Source of the DNA: Salinibacillus kushneri
GTDB lineage: Bacteria; Bacillota; Bacilli; Bacillales; Alkalibacillaceae
Assembly (NCBI RefSeq): GCF_900111405.1
Contig: NZ_FOHJ01000006.1
Location: 1 to 64,000 of the forward strand
Direction of reading: 5' to 3'
DNA: 64,000 nucleotides
Made by a program: the position numbers and the translations under genes. The notes beneath the pieces were generated by a model. The model did not search any database. It saw only the letters and a list, made by a program, of their open reading frames with translations, and was not told where the DNA came from. Of this stretch, positions 35,725 through 44,420 are shown piece after piece. Within the stretch, counting starts at the first letter, position 1; each line of letters begins with the position of its first letter.

Positions 35725-36459
35725 TTATGAATTAGATAGTAAGGAAATGGTAGAATGTTCAATCTTCACTAAATCCCAGGCTGAGATAATACCTAGTGGT
35801 GAAGAATCCTGATTTCCGTCTTCCGTAATTAATATGGCCTCAAGCTTTTGCTTTTTTTCATAATGCATTTGGAAAGAATCTTCAACATCGTAAACCGTTT
35901 GCTCCTGACTTAAACAGGCCACATTACGACGTTTTTCCACTTCTAATATATCTCTTGCAGCAATGCCTTTTAAATTAATGGAGTGGTTTTGAATATTCCG
36001 GGATACCCACTTAGCAATCCCTCCCTCTGTTAATAAACCTTGAAAATGTCCCCTCTCATAAATAGGAAATTGGGAATAACCTGTTTGTTCAATGGTTTCC
36101 AAAACCTTCTGAAGTGAAGAAGATGCCTTGAAAAATTCAACGGGTTGTGATGCAATCGCCATTGCTTTTGGAGGATGCTTTAGTATTTCGCTAATTCTCT
36201 CAATATCTTCTACTACATTTAAATGTGGATCTGCAATATAATACTCTTCTTCAATCCGTTCATGAACAATAGCATTCCGTAACTTTGCATACTGTTTTAA
36301 TTTATAATAATTCGAATTGAGCACACCGTACTTTTCACGATTTTCCTGTAACAGATCCACAAATCGATCGGTTTTCATATTCCTGGAACGTTCCTTTAAA
36401 ATGGAATGAATTTGATTAAATGCGATTTCAAATCGTTCTACGTGATTTGCTGGTTCCAT
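35725..36459 (-). CDS. HEPN-like domain fused to a CBS pair
   Basis: This 244-aa protein has an N-terminal helical domain (1-70) ending in LRNAIVHERI. The arrangement R61-N-A-I-V-H66 fits the HEPN RNase motif R-X4-H with the usual polar residue after Arg. About 90-240 form two CBS domains, which usually bind adenosine nucleotides. The combination suggests a nucleotide-sensing regulator or RNase. HEPN domains can also be non-catalytic, so catalysis is inference. The frame runs to a GTG at 36468, but AAAGGTG lies 6 nt before the ATG at 36459. It is monocistronic, with no toxin- or antitoxin-like partner gene next to it. Confidence 0.75.
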   Translation of the reverse strand: MEPANHVERFEIAFNQIHSILKERSRNMKTDRFVDLLQENREKYGVLNSNYYKLKQYAKLRNAIVHERIEEEYYIADPHLNVVEDIERISEILKHPPKAMAIASQPVEFFKASSSLQKVLETIEQTGYSQFPIYERGHFQGLLTEGGIAKWVSRNIQNHSINLKGIAARDILEVEKRRNVACLSQEQTVYDVEDSFQMHYEKKQKLEAILITEDGNQDSSPLGIISAWDLVKIEHSTISLLSNS

Positions 36460-36541
36460 ACACTTCACCTTTTTTATTTGAATTGAATATGATTATATCC
36501 ATTAGTTTTGTTTTAGGATTGTTTTATTATCCATATAAATG

Positions 36542-36583
36542 AAGAAACCGTTTTTGGTTTTAGACCAAAAACGGTTTCTTTTT
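36542..36583. terminator. Bidirectional-type terminator after the secreted coiled-coil gene
   Basis: AAGAAACCGTTTTTGGT and ACCAAAAACGGTTTCTT form a 17-bp perfect stem with a 5-nt loop just beyond the stop at 36591. T-tracts lie on both sides. Confidence 0.8.
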
Positions 36584-36590
36584 CCTTTAT

Positions 36591-38264
36591 TTAACGTCGC
36601 CAAGGAAAGAGAGTATCAATGAGGTCATCTAACAAGCCTCCATCATCATCTTCTTGTTCATTATCGTCTCCAGAATCCCCTGACGACTCATCCTCTTGGG
36701 AATCTTCCTTGTTAGAGTCGTCCTGACCCTTATCTGTTTCATCATCTTGTTTTAAGTCTTCTGTATTATCATTATTCGATTCGTCTGATGATGGATTATC
36801 TTTTTTATCATCTTGATTTGAATCTTCTTTATTCTCATTACCTGATTCGCCCGGTGATGTGTCTTCTGTACTTGATTCATCTGAATCATTTGGCGTATCA
36901 CTATTGCCTGTATCACCATTTCCACTTTCAGCTTGACCATCAGAAGGATTAGGAGCGGCTGCATCAGAAGAGTCCTTCTCTTCTGCAAGACCTAGCTGTT
37001 CAATAAACTGATCCAGAGACTGAATAACCTCATCCATTTGTCCAGAAATAGTTTCCTTTGTCGACTTTAATTCTTCAACAGCATCCTTTAATTCTGTTAA
37101 TTGCTCTTCAACAGGTTTTATATCTTTCTTTAGTGTTTTCCATTCTTTTTTAAGTGTTTCAATATCCAGCTTTTCTTCATTTGAAGCCGATTCTTCTGAT
37201 GATTGGTTTTCATTAGAAGATGAATGCTGACCATTTTGATTTTGCTTTTGACCTTCATTTGTTGCTTGTTGATTATCCTTCATTTTCTTTTGCAATTTCT
37301 GATAGATTTCTGCTTGTTCTTGTAATTCATTATCTTGAATTGTTTTTTGTTCGTCTATTTTAGATAATGCCTCTTCATTTGTTTTAATATCTTTCTTTAA
37401 TTTCTCCAAGTTCGTTGACGCTTCTTCAACCTTGCTAAATAAATCAGAAGTAACTTGATTAAAAGCTTCATATTCCTCTTTTATATCCTCTTTTAAATCT
37501 GCTAAATTTTCACTTGTCAACTCCAGACCTAATGCATCATCACTTTTGACTAATTCATTTACGGATTGTATCATTTCTTTCAGGGATTGCACCTGATCAT
37601 CCTGTTTAATTTGGTCGTATAATGTTTCAGCTTCTTTAACTGAATCTTTTACATGTTGAAACTGATCCTTATTATCTTTTAATTTCTTATTTAGTTTCTC
37701 TAAAGAGGATGGAGGATCCTCTTCTATACCTTCTAACATTTTTTCAGCTTCCTCAACAGTCATTGAGGCTGCCTCAGGAACCGTTCCACACTCTGTTCCA
37801 TAACAGGTTTCCACCTTGGCATTTGGTATCGATATATTTTCTGCCGTTTGATAAGGCACAGTCATCGTTACATCCTTCAGACAAAGACCGCCTGCCTTAC
37901 TCGGAACACATAATCCTCCCAAATGTGGTGGAAGCCCATCAAGGGTTTCCGTTTCTAAATTCTTTACTTGAACAGGGCCCTCAGATTTAATTTTAATCAT
38001 GATAGGATTTTGACCATTGTCAATCACTTTCGTTATAGTTAGGCCATGGATTTCAGCATCAAATATTTTGACTTTACCAAAAAGAGCGCCTACAAGCTCC
38101 AGATACCCATCAACTTTTTCTGATTCAATAGTAAACCCACCACTGTGGTCATCCTCTGAGGCTGATACGGTTTGGTCCTGAAAATAGGGAATCGAAAAAG
38201 TATATATGACGATAGCAATCAAACAAATAGGAAACCGTTTTTTCAAGTTTCGTAGGATTCGCAT
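36591..38264 (-). CDS. Secreted acidic coiled-coil protein of the DUF6230/DUF6114-like cluster
   Basis: A 557-aa protein that I cannot assign to a named family. Residues 11-28 form a signal or anchor helix. Residues 45-165 form a beta-rich domain (GGFTIESEKVDGYLELVGAL) with four cysteines as GGLCVPSKAGGLC and CYGTEC, suggesting two disulfides outside the cell. About 170-440 are long coiled coil (Lys/Glu/Gln-rich heptads). About 440-542 are extremely acidic Ser/Asp/Glu/Asn-rich low-complexity sequence. The end is a short amphipathic segment, LLDDLIDTLFPWRR. GAGGAG precedes the ATG by 7 nt. Last gene of a four-gene minus-strand cluster. The beta domain may be distantly related to the DUF6230-like partners (inference). 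Confidence 0.75.
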   Translation of the reverse strand: MRILRNLKKRFPICLIAIVIYTFSIPYFQDQTVSASEDDHSGGFTIESEKVDGYLELVGALFGKVKIFDAEIHGLTITKVIDNGQNPIMIKIKSEGPVQVKNLETETLDGLPPHLGGLCVPSKAGGLCLKDVTMTVPYQTAENISIPNAKVETCYGTECGTVPEAASMTVEEAEKMLEGIEEDPPSSLEKLNKKLKDNKDQFQHVKDSVKEAETLYDQIKQDDQVQSLKEMIQSVNELVKSDDALGLELTSENLADLKEDIKEEYEAFNQVTSDLFSKVEEASTNLEKLKKDIKTNEEALSKIDEQKTIQDNELQEQAEIYQKLQKKMKDNQQATNEGQKQNQNGQHSSSNENQSSEESASNEEKLDIETLKKEWKTLKKDIKPVEEQLTELKDAVEELKSTKETISGQMDEVIQSLDQFIEQLGLAEEKDSSDAAAPNPSDGQAESGNGDTGNSDTPNDSDESSTEDTSPGESGNENKEDSNQDDKKDNPSSDESNNDNTEDLKQDDETDKGQDDSNKEDSQEDESSGDSGDDNEQEDDDGGLLDDLIDTLFPWRR

Positions 38265-38321
38265 GTAAATTCTCCTCGATATTAATCACTAATCATCTTT
38301 TTTCAAACTCCTTCCCAAAGT

Positions 38322-38831
38322 CTAGGCTTGAAGTGACTGGTTGTTCTCAATTGGCCTTTGATGCTTTGGACGCCTCTTGATACGTTTTTTATCTGAAGGC
38401 GCCGTGAACGAAATTTCATCTTGCTGCCATGCTATACATAATGAACCGCCAATAATGCCTATAATCGTTCCAATTATAAATCCACCTAAAGCTCCCATTA
38501 TTGAAAGCACAGATAAGAATATAGTGATGACTCCAAAAAGGGTTGAAAGTTTTGGATAAAAATAAGCACAGGTTCCAACAATGAGTATAAGTCCTCCAAA
38601 CAGGAAGCCCACAAAGACTAAACTGCCAGGTATAAATGCAATCGCATACAATTGGAGCGGAATATATAAAACCATCAATCCGGCTAATAAGGTTAAAGTA
38701 GCGCCCCAAAAAGGCCTTTCATTCCTCCACTTTTTAAACTTACCTGCACCTTCCATACTTTCATACTTCTTTAGTAATTTTTCCTGTCTTTTTTCTTTTT
38801 TTTCTAATACTCTTTCTTCTTTTTCACCCAT
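38322..38831 (-). CDS. DUF6114-like four-helix membrane protein
   Basis: A 169-aa protein with a charged N-terminus (1-33), then KKWRNERPFWGATLTLLAGL, four transmembrane helices (about 41-60, 64-87, 91-110, 114-135) and a basic tail. The FWG...LLAGL opening and GGFIIGTIIGIIGGSL ending closely resemble DUF6114 proteins, which in actinobacteria usually follow DUF6230 genes. That comparison is from memory. Function unknown. GGAAGGTG lies 8 nt before the ATG. It is 27 nt after the upstream DUF6230-like gene, consistent with one operon. Confidence 0.75.
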   Translation of the reverse strand: MGEKEERVLEKKEKRQEKLLKKYESMEGAGKFKKWRNERPFWGATLTLLAGLMVLYIPLQLYAIAFIPGSLVFVGFLFGGLILIVGTCAYFYPKLSTLFGVITIFLSVLSIMGALGGFIIGTIIGIIGGSLCIAWQQDEISFTAPSDKKRIKRRPKHQRPIENNQSLQA

Positions 38832-38858
38832 CCTTTATACACCTTCCCTTATAAGGAG

Positions 38859-39446
38859 CTATTCTTGCAATATTTTTGGTTCATCGATTCTTTCCATTGA
38901 AATTTTAGCTCCATCCAAACTTACCATTGATTGGAATAGATAATCTGTTACGATCGTTGCATTCGTAATGGATACGGTAGAAGCATTTTGCGTCCAATTT
39001 TCGGTGATATCCTTTGAATTCTTTTCTTCGATAGATAGTTCCTCAAAACTTAAATTCGCATCAATAAATCGTGCATCCTGTATGAGTCCATTGATGGAAG
39101 CACTTGGGGCTTTAATATGAACGCGAACCCAATTTCCAGTAGGCAATTTCAAGTCTTTATAGATGTGTAGTTTTGAAATATCTGCCGAATCCATTTTATT
39201 TCTTACCATTGGCTTTGAATCCGAATTTCCTGTTTCACCAGTCTTTGGAATAAACTCGAAGTTCGTACCATTTAATTCTTCAAACTCAACATAAAAATCA
39301 CCCATTCCCCCAAGTGGCATCGCAAATGCTGTTCCTGTAAGTCCGAATATTCCAACAATTCCTCCTAAAGCTAAGAATCCAGTTAGAAAGGCGATGAAGA
39401 ATTTCTTCTTAATCGTATTTCCAACTCTTGCATTTGAATCTTTCAT
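38859..39446 (-). CDS. DUF6230-like membrane-anchored protein (paralogue 1)
   Basis: A 195-aa protein with a basic N-terminus, one transmembrane or signal segment (about 14-37) and an extracytoplasmic beta-rich domain beginning MPLGGMGDFYVEF. Shared with its neighbour are LxxYKDxxLPxGxWxRVxI, GLIQDARFIxANL and VTDYLFQxMV. These regions and the neighbouring DUF6114-like gene recall the DUF6230 family of Streptomyces. The frame extends to 39497, but GAGGTGAG lies 4 nt before the ATG at 39446. Role unknown; a lipid- or envelope-related function is only a guess. Confidence 0.72.
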   Translation of the reverse strand: MKDSNARVGNTIKKKFFIAFLTGFLALGGIVGIFGLTGTAFAMPLGGMGDFYVEFEELNGTNFEFIPKTGETGNSDSKPMVRNKMDSADISKLHIYKDLKLPTGNWVRVHIKAPSASINGLIQDARFIDANLSFEELSIEEKNSKDITENWTQNASTVSITNATIVTDYLFQSMVSLDGAKISMERIDEPKILQE

Positions 39447-39591
39447 TCTACTCACCTCTTCTTCATTTTTTAACATCAAAAGAATTATAGAAACCATACC
39501 AACTCTTCTTAGCCAAAACCCTTTCTCGCAGTAAAAAGTGCTGATTTACAGTATCTGAATAGAAGAATTGAACTCTTCACCTCCATTTTTA

Positions 39592-40263
39592 TCACTCATT
39601 CCTGCTTTCGACAGGTTCATGTTTATGTTGATCAGTTGAAGAAGACTTGGTTGACTCATGCCCGCTATGCATGTCAATGGAAAATTCAATACCATTTACC
39701 GTAACCATATTTTGAAACAAATAATCTGTAACCATTTCCCCTTCAGTTATTGTAACGGATTGTTCATTTTGTACCCATTTTGTTAAGATGTCATTTTCCT
39801 CCGAAAAACCAGATGGATTCATCATCATTTCATCAACATGTAAGTTGGCTTCTATAAAGCGAGCATCCTGAATTAAGCCTTCTATCTCAGTTGGCTGGTT
39901 GGCATGGATGTTCACTCTTATCCACTTTCCATTAGGCAGGTGAAAATCCTTATATAAATGTAAACCATATATCGTAACGGATTGAAAGCTACTTCTGATC
40001 AATGGAGCCTCTGATGAATCACCAGACTCCTCTATATAAGGATTCATAGAAAAACCCTCACCTTTTAAGGTATCGAACTTGACATAAAAATCACCAATTC
40101 CGCCTATTGGTAAAACAAACATCGTACTTGTGATGCCAAATGATCCCATTAAAATTCCAAGAAGTAAAAATCCTAAAAGGAGGGAAATGATACATTTTCT
40201 TTTTACGGTGATCCCGACTTGTTTTAGACCATCATCCATTGTAGCGGGGATTTCTCCCTTCAT
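39592..40263 (-). CDS. DUF6230-like membrane-anchored protein (paralogue 2)
   Basis: A 223-aa paralogue of the adjacent protein, with the same plan: basic N-terminus, hydrophobic segment (about 24-50), then LPIGGIGDFYVKF, LPNGKWIRVNI, GLIQDARFIEANL and VTDYLFQNMV. It has an extra His/Ser-rich C-terminal tail (about 198-223, HSGHESTKSSSTDQHKHEP). The start is uncertain: the ATG at 40263 has only GTTGGG in front. The ATG at 40239 aligns better with the paralogue (10 residues before TVKRK) but has a distant AAGGGAG. First gene of the cluster. Confidence 0.72.
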   Translation of the reverse strand: MKGEIPATMDDGLKQVGITVKRKCIISLLLGFLLLGILMGSFGITSTMFVLPIGGIGDFYVKFDTLKGEGFSMNPYIEESGDSSEAPLIRSSFQSVTIYGLHLYKDFHLPNGKWIRVNIHANQPTEIEGLIQDARFIEANLHVDEMMMNPSGFSEENDILTKWVQNEQSVTITEGEMVTDYLFQNMVTVNGIEFSIDMHSGHESTKSSSTDQHKHEPVESRNE

Positions 40264-40693
40264 CCCAACTTCTATATTCTGAATATTCCAGATAGTGTTG
40301 GTCGTTATTATTGTAAATGTTTTTCATTTCCGTTCCTATCCGACAAACATAGGTTTTTGCATGGATGTAAGCACTTTCAAAAAGATGGAGACTTTATCGT
40401 TTGATGGAAATACTTTCTTTTCTTTACCTTGTAAGTATAGAATAAAGTATAAATGTGCATTATCCAATTCCTATAATTATAGGAAAAAGAAATGCTCCAG
40501 AAAAACATCCCTACAATTGTATATACCTTTTAATTTAAAATAAATTTTATAATCGTCTTTATATAGGTTATTTTAGCAAATTTTCATTTTATTCTCAATT
40601 TTTGCATATCAATAACCTGAAGAAGGATTTTATGTTCTGTTGTCGAACTTTCTTAAACAGATGCCCATAAGTTTAATTGAAAGGAAAGAAGGT
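40264..40693. promoter_or_regulatory. Divergent regulatory region with an 18-bp perfect palindrome
   Basis: This 430-nt gap separates the DUF6230-like cluster from the LuxR-type regulator. TTCCTATAATTATAGGAA (40468-40485) is a perfect palindrome near its middle. A second near-palindrome, TCTGAATATTCCAGA (40278-40292), lies close to the minus-strand start. A weak minus-strand promoter, TTTACA-N17-TATCTG, can be drawn there. No ORF in the gap looks real. Confidence 0.5.
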
Positions 40694-42202
40694 ATGATGA
40701 CTACAAATTTTAACAGCCAAATGAATGAGGTGTATTTAAAGGGACTTAAGCTTGTTCAACAACATGAGGATGCGATTAAGTCTGAGTGGGAAGAGCTTTT
40801 GCATCACCTTCAAAAAGTGAGGAAAAAATCTCATAAAAGTGTAGAAAATACCATCCATTTCCTTTCAAACTATTTTTTCCAGGATTGTGACCCCCAAAAA
40901 TTGGCCAAACTTAGCTCTTATCCCACAGATGGATTAGAGTCAATCAATACCAATCAATATATTTTAACGTTACTTGAAAACGGAATTCATAAGGCCATTC
41001 AATCAAAACAAGAATATTCTTATCAAGATCATCAAGCTGTAAAATATTTATTTTCAAAAATAAGTGAACACATTCGAACACGGCCGTATCAGCAACATTT
41101 TACTGTTGAGCATTTCCTTCAAGAAATGGTCTCATCACAACAAATTCCGATTAAATGGGCTGCTATCATAACCAAAAAAGAGAATCGTTATCAAGTAGAT
41201 AAATGGTTTAGTCTTACCACGGACGTGGTCAATCAAAAACCAAATTTGGAAGCGGATTCACTATTTCAGCTTTCAGACATACTCCTTCATAGAAGTGAAA
41301 AGGATGAAGAAAAACAAATTGTCCTTCCCATCCCCTATAATGACAGGTCAGTCTTAATATGTATCAGCGAGCACGAAGCAGCACAAGTTATCCCACTAAT
41401 CACCTATTCATTACAAGTGATAAAAAAGGGGCAGGATACATTCGAAAACGCCCAGGAAAAGGATCAATGGAAAGATTCCGTAATTCTATTTAACGAAGCA
41501 ATCATGCGTTCACAAACGTTCAATGATGCTGTTGAGAGGATTACTGCAGGGTTTGTTGAATATCTGCCATTTGAAAGGTGTGCACTTTTCTCTTATTCAT
41601 ATAATGAACAAATGGGATTTGGCTTATATGGGCATCATTTGGATAATAATGCCATCCAAAATATAAATGAAGATGTTGAAAATTTACCCATTATACAGGA
41701 CAATCTTAAATTTCTGCAGATTTTCGGAAAAAATATGAATTATTTACAGCCTGTATATGTAAAAGATGCTTCTATAGGATTTCCTCAAAAATACGTCAAC
41801 CAGTTTCATTTGAAGTCCGTTGTCGTTGTCCCCATCTATACATCTACAGCCAGTAAGCTTTTAGGAGCTGCTATCTTAGATCAGGGGCCGAACGAAACAT
41901 TTAAAATCACAGAGGAAACCTTTTCAGCACTTATAAAATTTGGTCAGAGTGCCGGAGAAATCTTAAGCAAATTTTATCATTATCAACTAGAACAGCAGGT
42001 AGAAAAGATAAATTTCTCACCACGAGAACTGGAAGTCCTAAAATTAATGGCAGAAGGAGCTTCTACTAGTGAAGCAGCAAGCCAACTAAACTTAAGCGAA
42101 TACACCGTAAGAGATTACGTATCCGCCATCATGCAGAAAATGAATGCCCGAAACCGAACAGAAGCTGTTGCCCGGGCCCTAAGAGAAGGAATGATTAGTT
42201 AG
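40694..42202 (+). CDS. GAF-domain LuxR-family transcriptional regulator
   Basis: A 502-aa protein with a helical N-terminal region (about 1-130), a middle region, a GAF-like sensor domain (about 275-415, QTFNDAVERITAGFVEYLPFERCALF) and a C-terminal LuxR helix-turn-helix (about 435-500: FSPRELEVLKLMAEG, TSEAASQLNLSEYTVRDYV). It has no receiver or transmembrane segment, so it senses an intracellular signal. The frame opens at a TTG at 40640 without an SD. The ATGs at 40694 and 40697 follow GGAAAG and GAAGG and are the likely starts. It faces the DUF6230/DUF6114-like operon and is its best candidate regulator. Confidence 0.85.
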   Translation: MMTTNFNSQMNEVYLKGLKLVQQHEDAIKSEWEELLHHLQKVRKKSHKSVENTIHFLSNYFFQDCDPQKLAKLSSYPTDGLESINTNQYILTLLENGIHKAIQSKQEYSYQDHQAVKYLFSKISEHIRTRPYQQHFTVEHFLQEMVSSQQIPIKWAAIITKKENRYQVDKWFSLTTDVVNQKPNLEADSLFQLSDILLHRSEKDEEKQIVLPIPYNDRSVLICISEHEAAQVIPLITYSLQVIKKGQDTFENAQEKDQWKDSVILFNEAIMRSQTFNDAVERITAGFVEYLPFERCALFSYSYNEQMGFGLYGHHLDNNAIQNINEDVENLPIIQDNLKFLQIFGKNMNYLQPVYVKDASIGFPQKYVNQFHLKSVVVVPIYTSTASKLLGAAILDQGPNETFKITEETFSALIKFGQSAGEILSKFYHYQLEQQVEKINFSPRELEVLKLMAEGASTSEAASQLNLSEYTVRDYVSAIMQKMNARNRTEAVARALREGMIS

Positions 42203-42282
42203 TAAAAAATTGACGGCAATTGTCCATAAGCTAAAGTAAAATCAAACCTCCAATTTTCTCAGCCCTATACGATTAAAAATAG

Positions 42283-42350
42283 ATATGCTCCCTTTAAGAT
42301 AGACCGTTTAAAAAACGTTGTTTATCTTAGAGGGAGCATATTTTTCTTTT
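42283..42350. terminator. Strong terminator after the LuxR gene
   Basis: ATATGCTCCCT (42283-42293) pairs with AGGGAGCATAT (42331-42341), and an inner AAGATA/TATCTT pair extends the stem. TTTTTCTTTT follows on the plus strand. On the minus strand CTATTTTTAAT follows, so it may also end the fadD operon. Otherwise I see nothing in 42203-42511. Confidence 0.85.
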
Positions 42351-42511
42351 AGACTTTAATTCCTGAAATAGGCTGATCATTCGTATGAATTGGTCTTTTA
42401 CATGTTACCATTATTACTTTACACGTATAATAAATATCTTTCCAATTGGAAAATTAAACGGGTCTGCAAGAGTAAAACAATTTGTCATGCACACCCGTTA
42501 ATCAATGATAT

Positions 42512-44356
42512 TCAATGTTCAACTGTTGCGACTGCTTCTCTTCTGTTATCTTCTGCTTCGCGAAATGACCGTTCGATTGTATCCTTATATTTTTTCTCAA
42601 TGACCTTTACTCTTGTTGACAGTTTAGGGGTAATTTCACCTGAATCAACCGACCATACATCACCAATAACGACAACCTTCTTGGGTCTTTCAAAGTTGGC
42701 AAAGGATTCAGTCAGCCTCCTTACTTCGTCCTCTATTAATTCCTGTACTTTAGGGTGCTTACTAAGCTCCTTTAAGGACCTTGCTTGAATCCCCTGTTGT
42801 TCTGCCCAGGGCTGCAATGTTTCAAAATCAGGATTTATGAGTGTGATGATAATTTTTTGCCCATCACCTAAGATAACAGATTGTTCAATATAAGCACTTT
42901 CATTGATTGCACTTTCAATAGGCTGTGGAGCAACATTTTTTCCTGTTGATAATACGAGAATTCGCTTCTTCCGGTCAATAATCTTTAAATAGTCTTCCTC
43001 ATCCAGTTCACCAATGTCCCCGGTTCGGAACCAGTCTCCGTAAAAGGCCGCTTTAGTTGCTTCAGGATTGTTATAATAGCCTTGCATGACACTTGGTCCC
43101 CGGACTAGAACTTCACCATCATCAGCAATTTTGACTTCTAAATTAGGAAGCACTTTACCAACCGTACCTGCTTTAGCTCGAAGCATTGGATTGGTAGTGA
43201 CTACAGGTGTCGTTTCCGTTAGTCCATATCCCTCCAGAATAGGTAAATCCAATGCCCAGAAAAATTTTGCAATCTCAGGGTTTAGAGTTCCGCCACCAGA
43301 AACCATCCCTCGTAATCTACCACCAAGTTTTTCTTTAACTTTTTGATAGACAAGACGATCGGCCCGCTTCCATTTTTTCCTAAAATCATCAGGCATGGCT
43401 TCCTGCATAATAATATCCTGAACAGGTGTATTTACGTAACGCTCATAGCGTTCTAATCCGACTTCAAAAGCCCAATTAAACACCTTTTTCTTTATAGCAG
43501 AACCGGTTTCAATTTCATCCAGCACCTTTGTGTAAACCTTTTCAAATAAACGGGGAACACTTGTTAAAACAGTAGGCCGTATTTCTTGTAAATTTTCCTG
43601 GATGGTATCGATACTTTCTGCATAAGCAACCGTAGTTCCGACAGCAAATTGCATATAATGACCAGCCATTCGTTCAAATACATGAGATAATGGTAAATAG
43701 GACAATTGTATATCATCTGGTAATAGTTCGATTAACCAGAATTGTATCGCTTCTATATTAGCTAAGAAGTTGCCGTGAGTAAGCATGACCCCTTTAGGCT
43801 TACCTGTTGTTCCCGAGGTATGAATGATGGTTGCTAATTGATTCCGGTCTATCTTTTTCCATTCATCTTCCCAATAGGGGAGCATATGCTGCTTCCCTTT
43901 TGCCTCCAGATCTGCAAAGGATAAAACACGATCATGAAGGACATCCGCTCTGCTTGGATAAATGATAATCGTATAGTCAATCAAATCATTGTTAACCACT
44001 TTTTGTAATTGCTCATCGTCCTCTACAACTGCGACACGAACATCAGCATTATTTAAAATGAATTCTACCTGTCCAGCAGGTAATGTTGGGTAAATGGGAA
44101 CACTTATAGCACCTAAACTGGCAACAGCGAAATCCGTAATTCCCCACACTGGATTACTGTTAGACAAAATAGCAACCTTATCATTTTCTTTAATACCAAG
44201 TCTTGCCAACCCTGAAGCTGTGTCACGAATTTCCTGCCAAAACTCGTCATACGTCATACTACGGTATTCGCCATCCTCTTTCCACATAATGGCATCCTTA
44301 GAACCATACCGGTCAACGGTTTTCTTCAGCATATCCACTAAATTTTCCGGTTTCAT
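42512..44356 (-). CDS. Long-chain acyl-CoA synthetase (AMP-forming)
   Basis: This 614-aa ligase has the ATP-binding P-loop HTSGTTGKPKGVMLTHGN, the YGLTETTPV adenine motif and the WFRTGDIGELDEEDYLKIIDRKK hinge region. The length and insert pattern are those of the FAA1/long-chain branch rather than AcsA. It activates fatty acids with CoA. The frame extends to 44386, but GGAGG 7 nt before the ATG at 44356 fixes the start. Last gene of the R2lox/beta-oxidation operon. Confidence 0.92.
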   Translation of the reverse strand: MKPENLVDMLKKTVDRYGSKDAIMWKEDGEYRSMTYDEFWQEIRDTASGLARLGIKENDKVAILSNSNPVWGITDFAVASLGAISVPIYPTLPAGQVEFILNNADVRVAVVEDDEQLQKVVNNDLIDYTIIIYPSRADVLHDRVLSFADLEAKGKQHMLPYWEDEWKKIDRNQLATIIHTSGTTGKPKGVMLTHGNFLANIEAIQFWLIELLPDDIQLSYLPLSHVFERMAGHYMQFAVGTTVAYAESIDTIQENLQEIRPTVLTSVPRLFEKVYTKVLDEIETGSAIKKKVFNWAFEVGLERYERYVNTPVQDIIMQEAMPDDFRKKWKRADRLVYQKVKEKLGGRLRGMVSGGGTLNPEIAKFFWALDLPILEGYGLTETTPVVTTNPMLRAKAGTVGKVLPNLEVKIADDGEVLVRGPSVMQGYYNNPEATKAAFYGDWFRTGDIGELDEEDYLKIIDRKKRILVLSTGKNVAPQPIESAINESAYIEQSVILGDGQKIIITLINPDFETLQPWAEQQGIQARSLKELSKHPKVQELIEDEVRRLTESFANFERPKKVVVIGDVWSVDSGEITPKLSTRVKVIEKKYKDTIERSFREAEDNRREAVATVEH

Positions 44357-44420
44357 TAGAAAACCTCCTGCGTTTCTCCTAACCAAATTCTCGTATATAC
44401 ATCAGCCTCACATTTAAAGA

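Noticed and set aside
36752-36988. Minus-strand frame rich in Met/Ile/Gln inside the secreted acidic protein gene
   Set aside because: It is the out-of-frame reading of the low-complexity acidic tail, not a gene.
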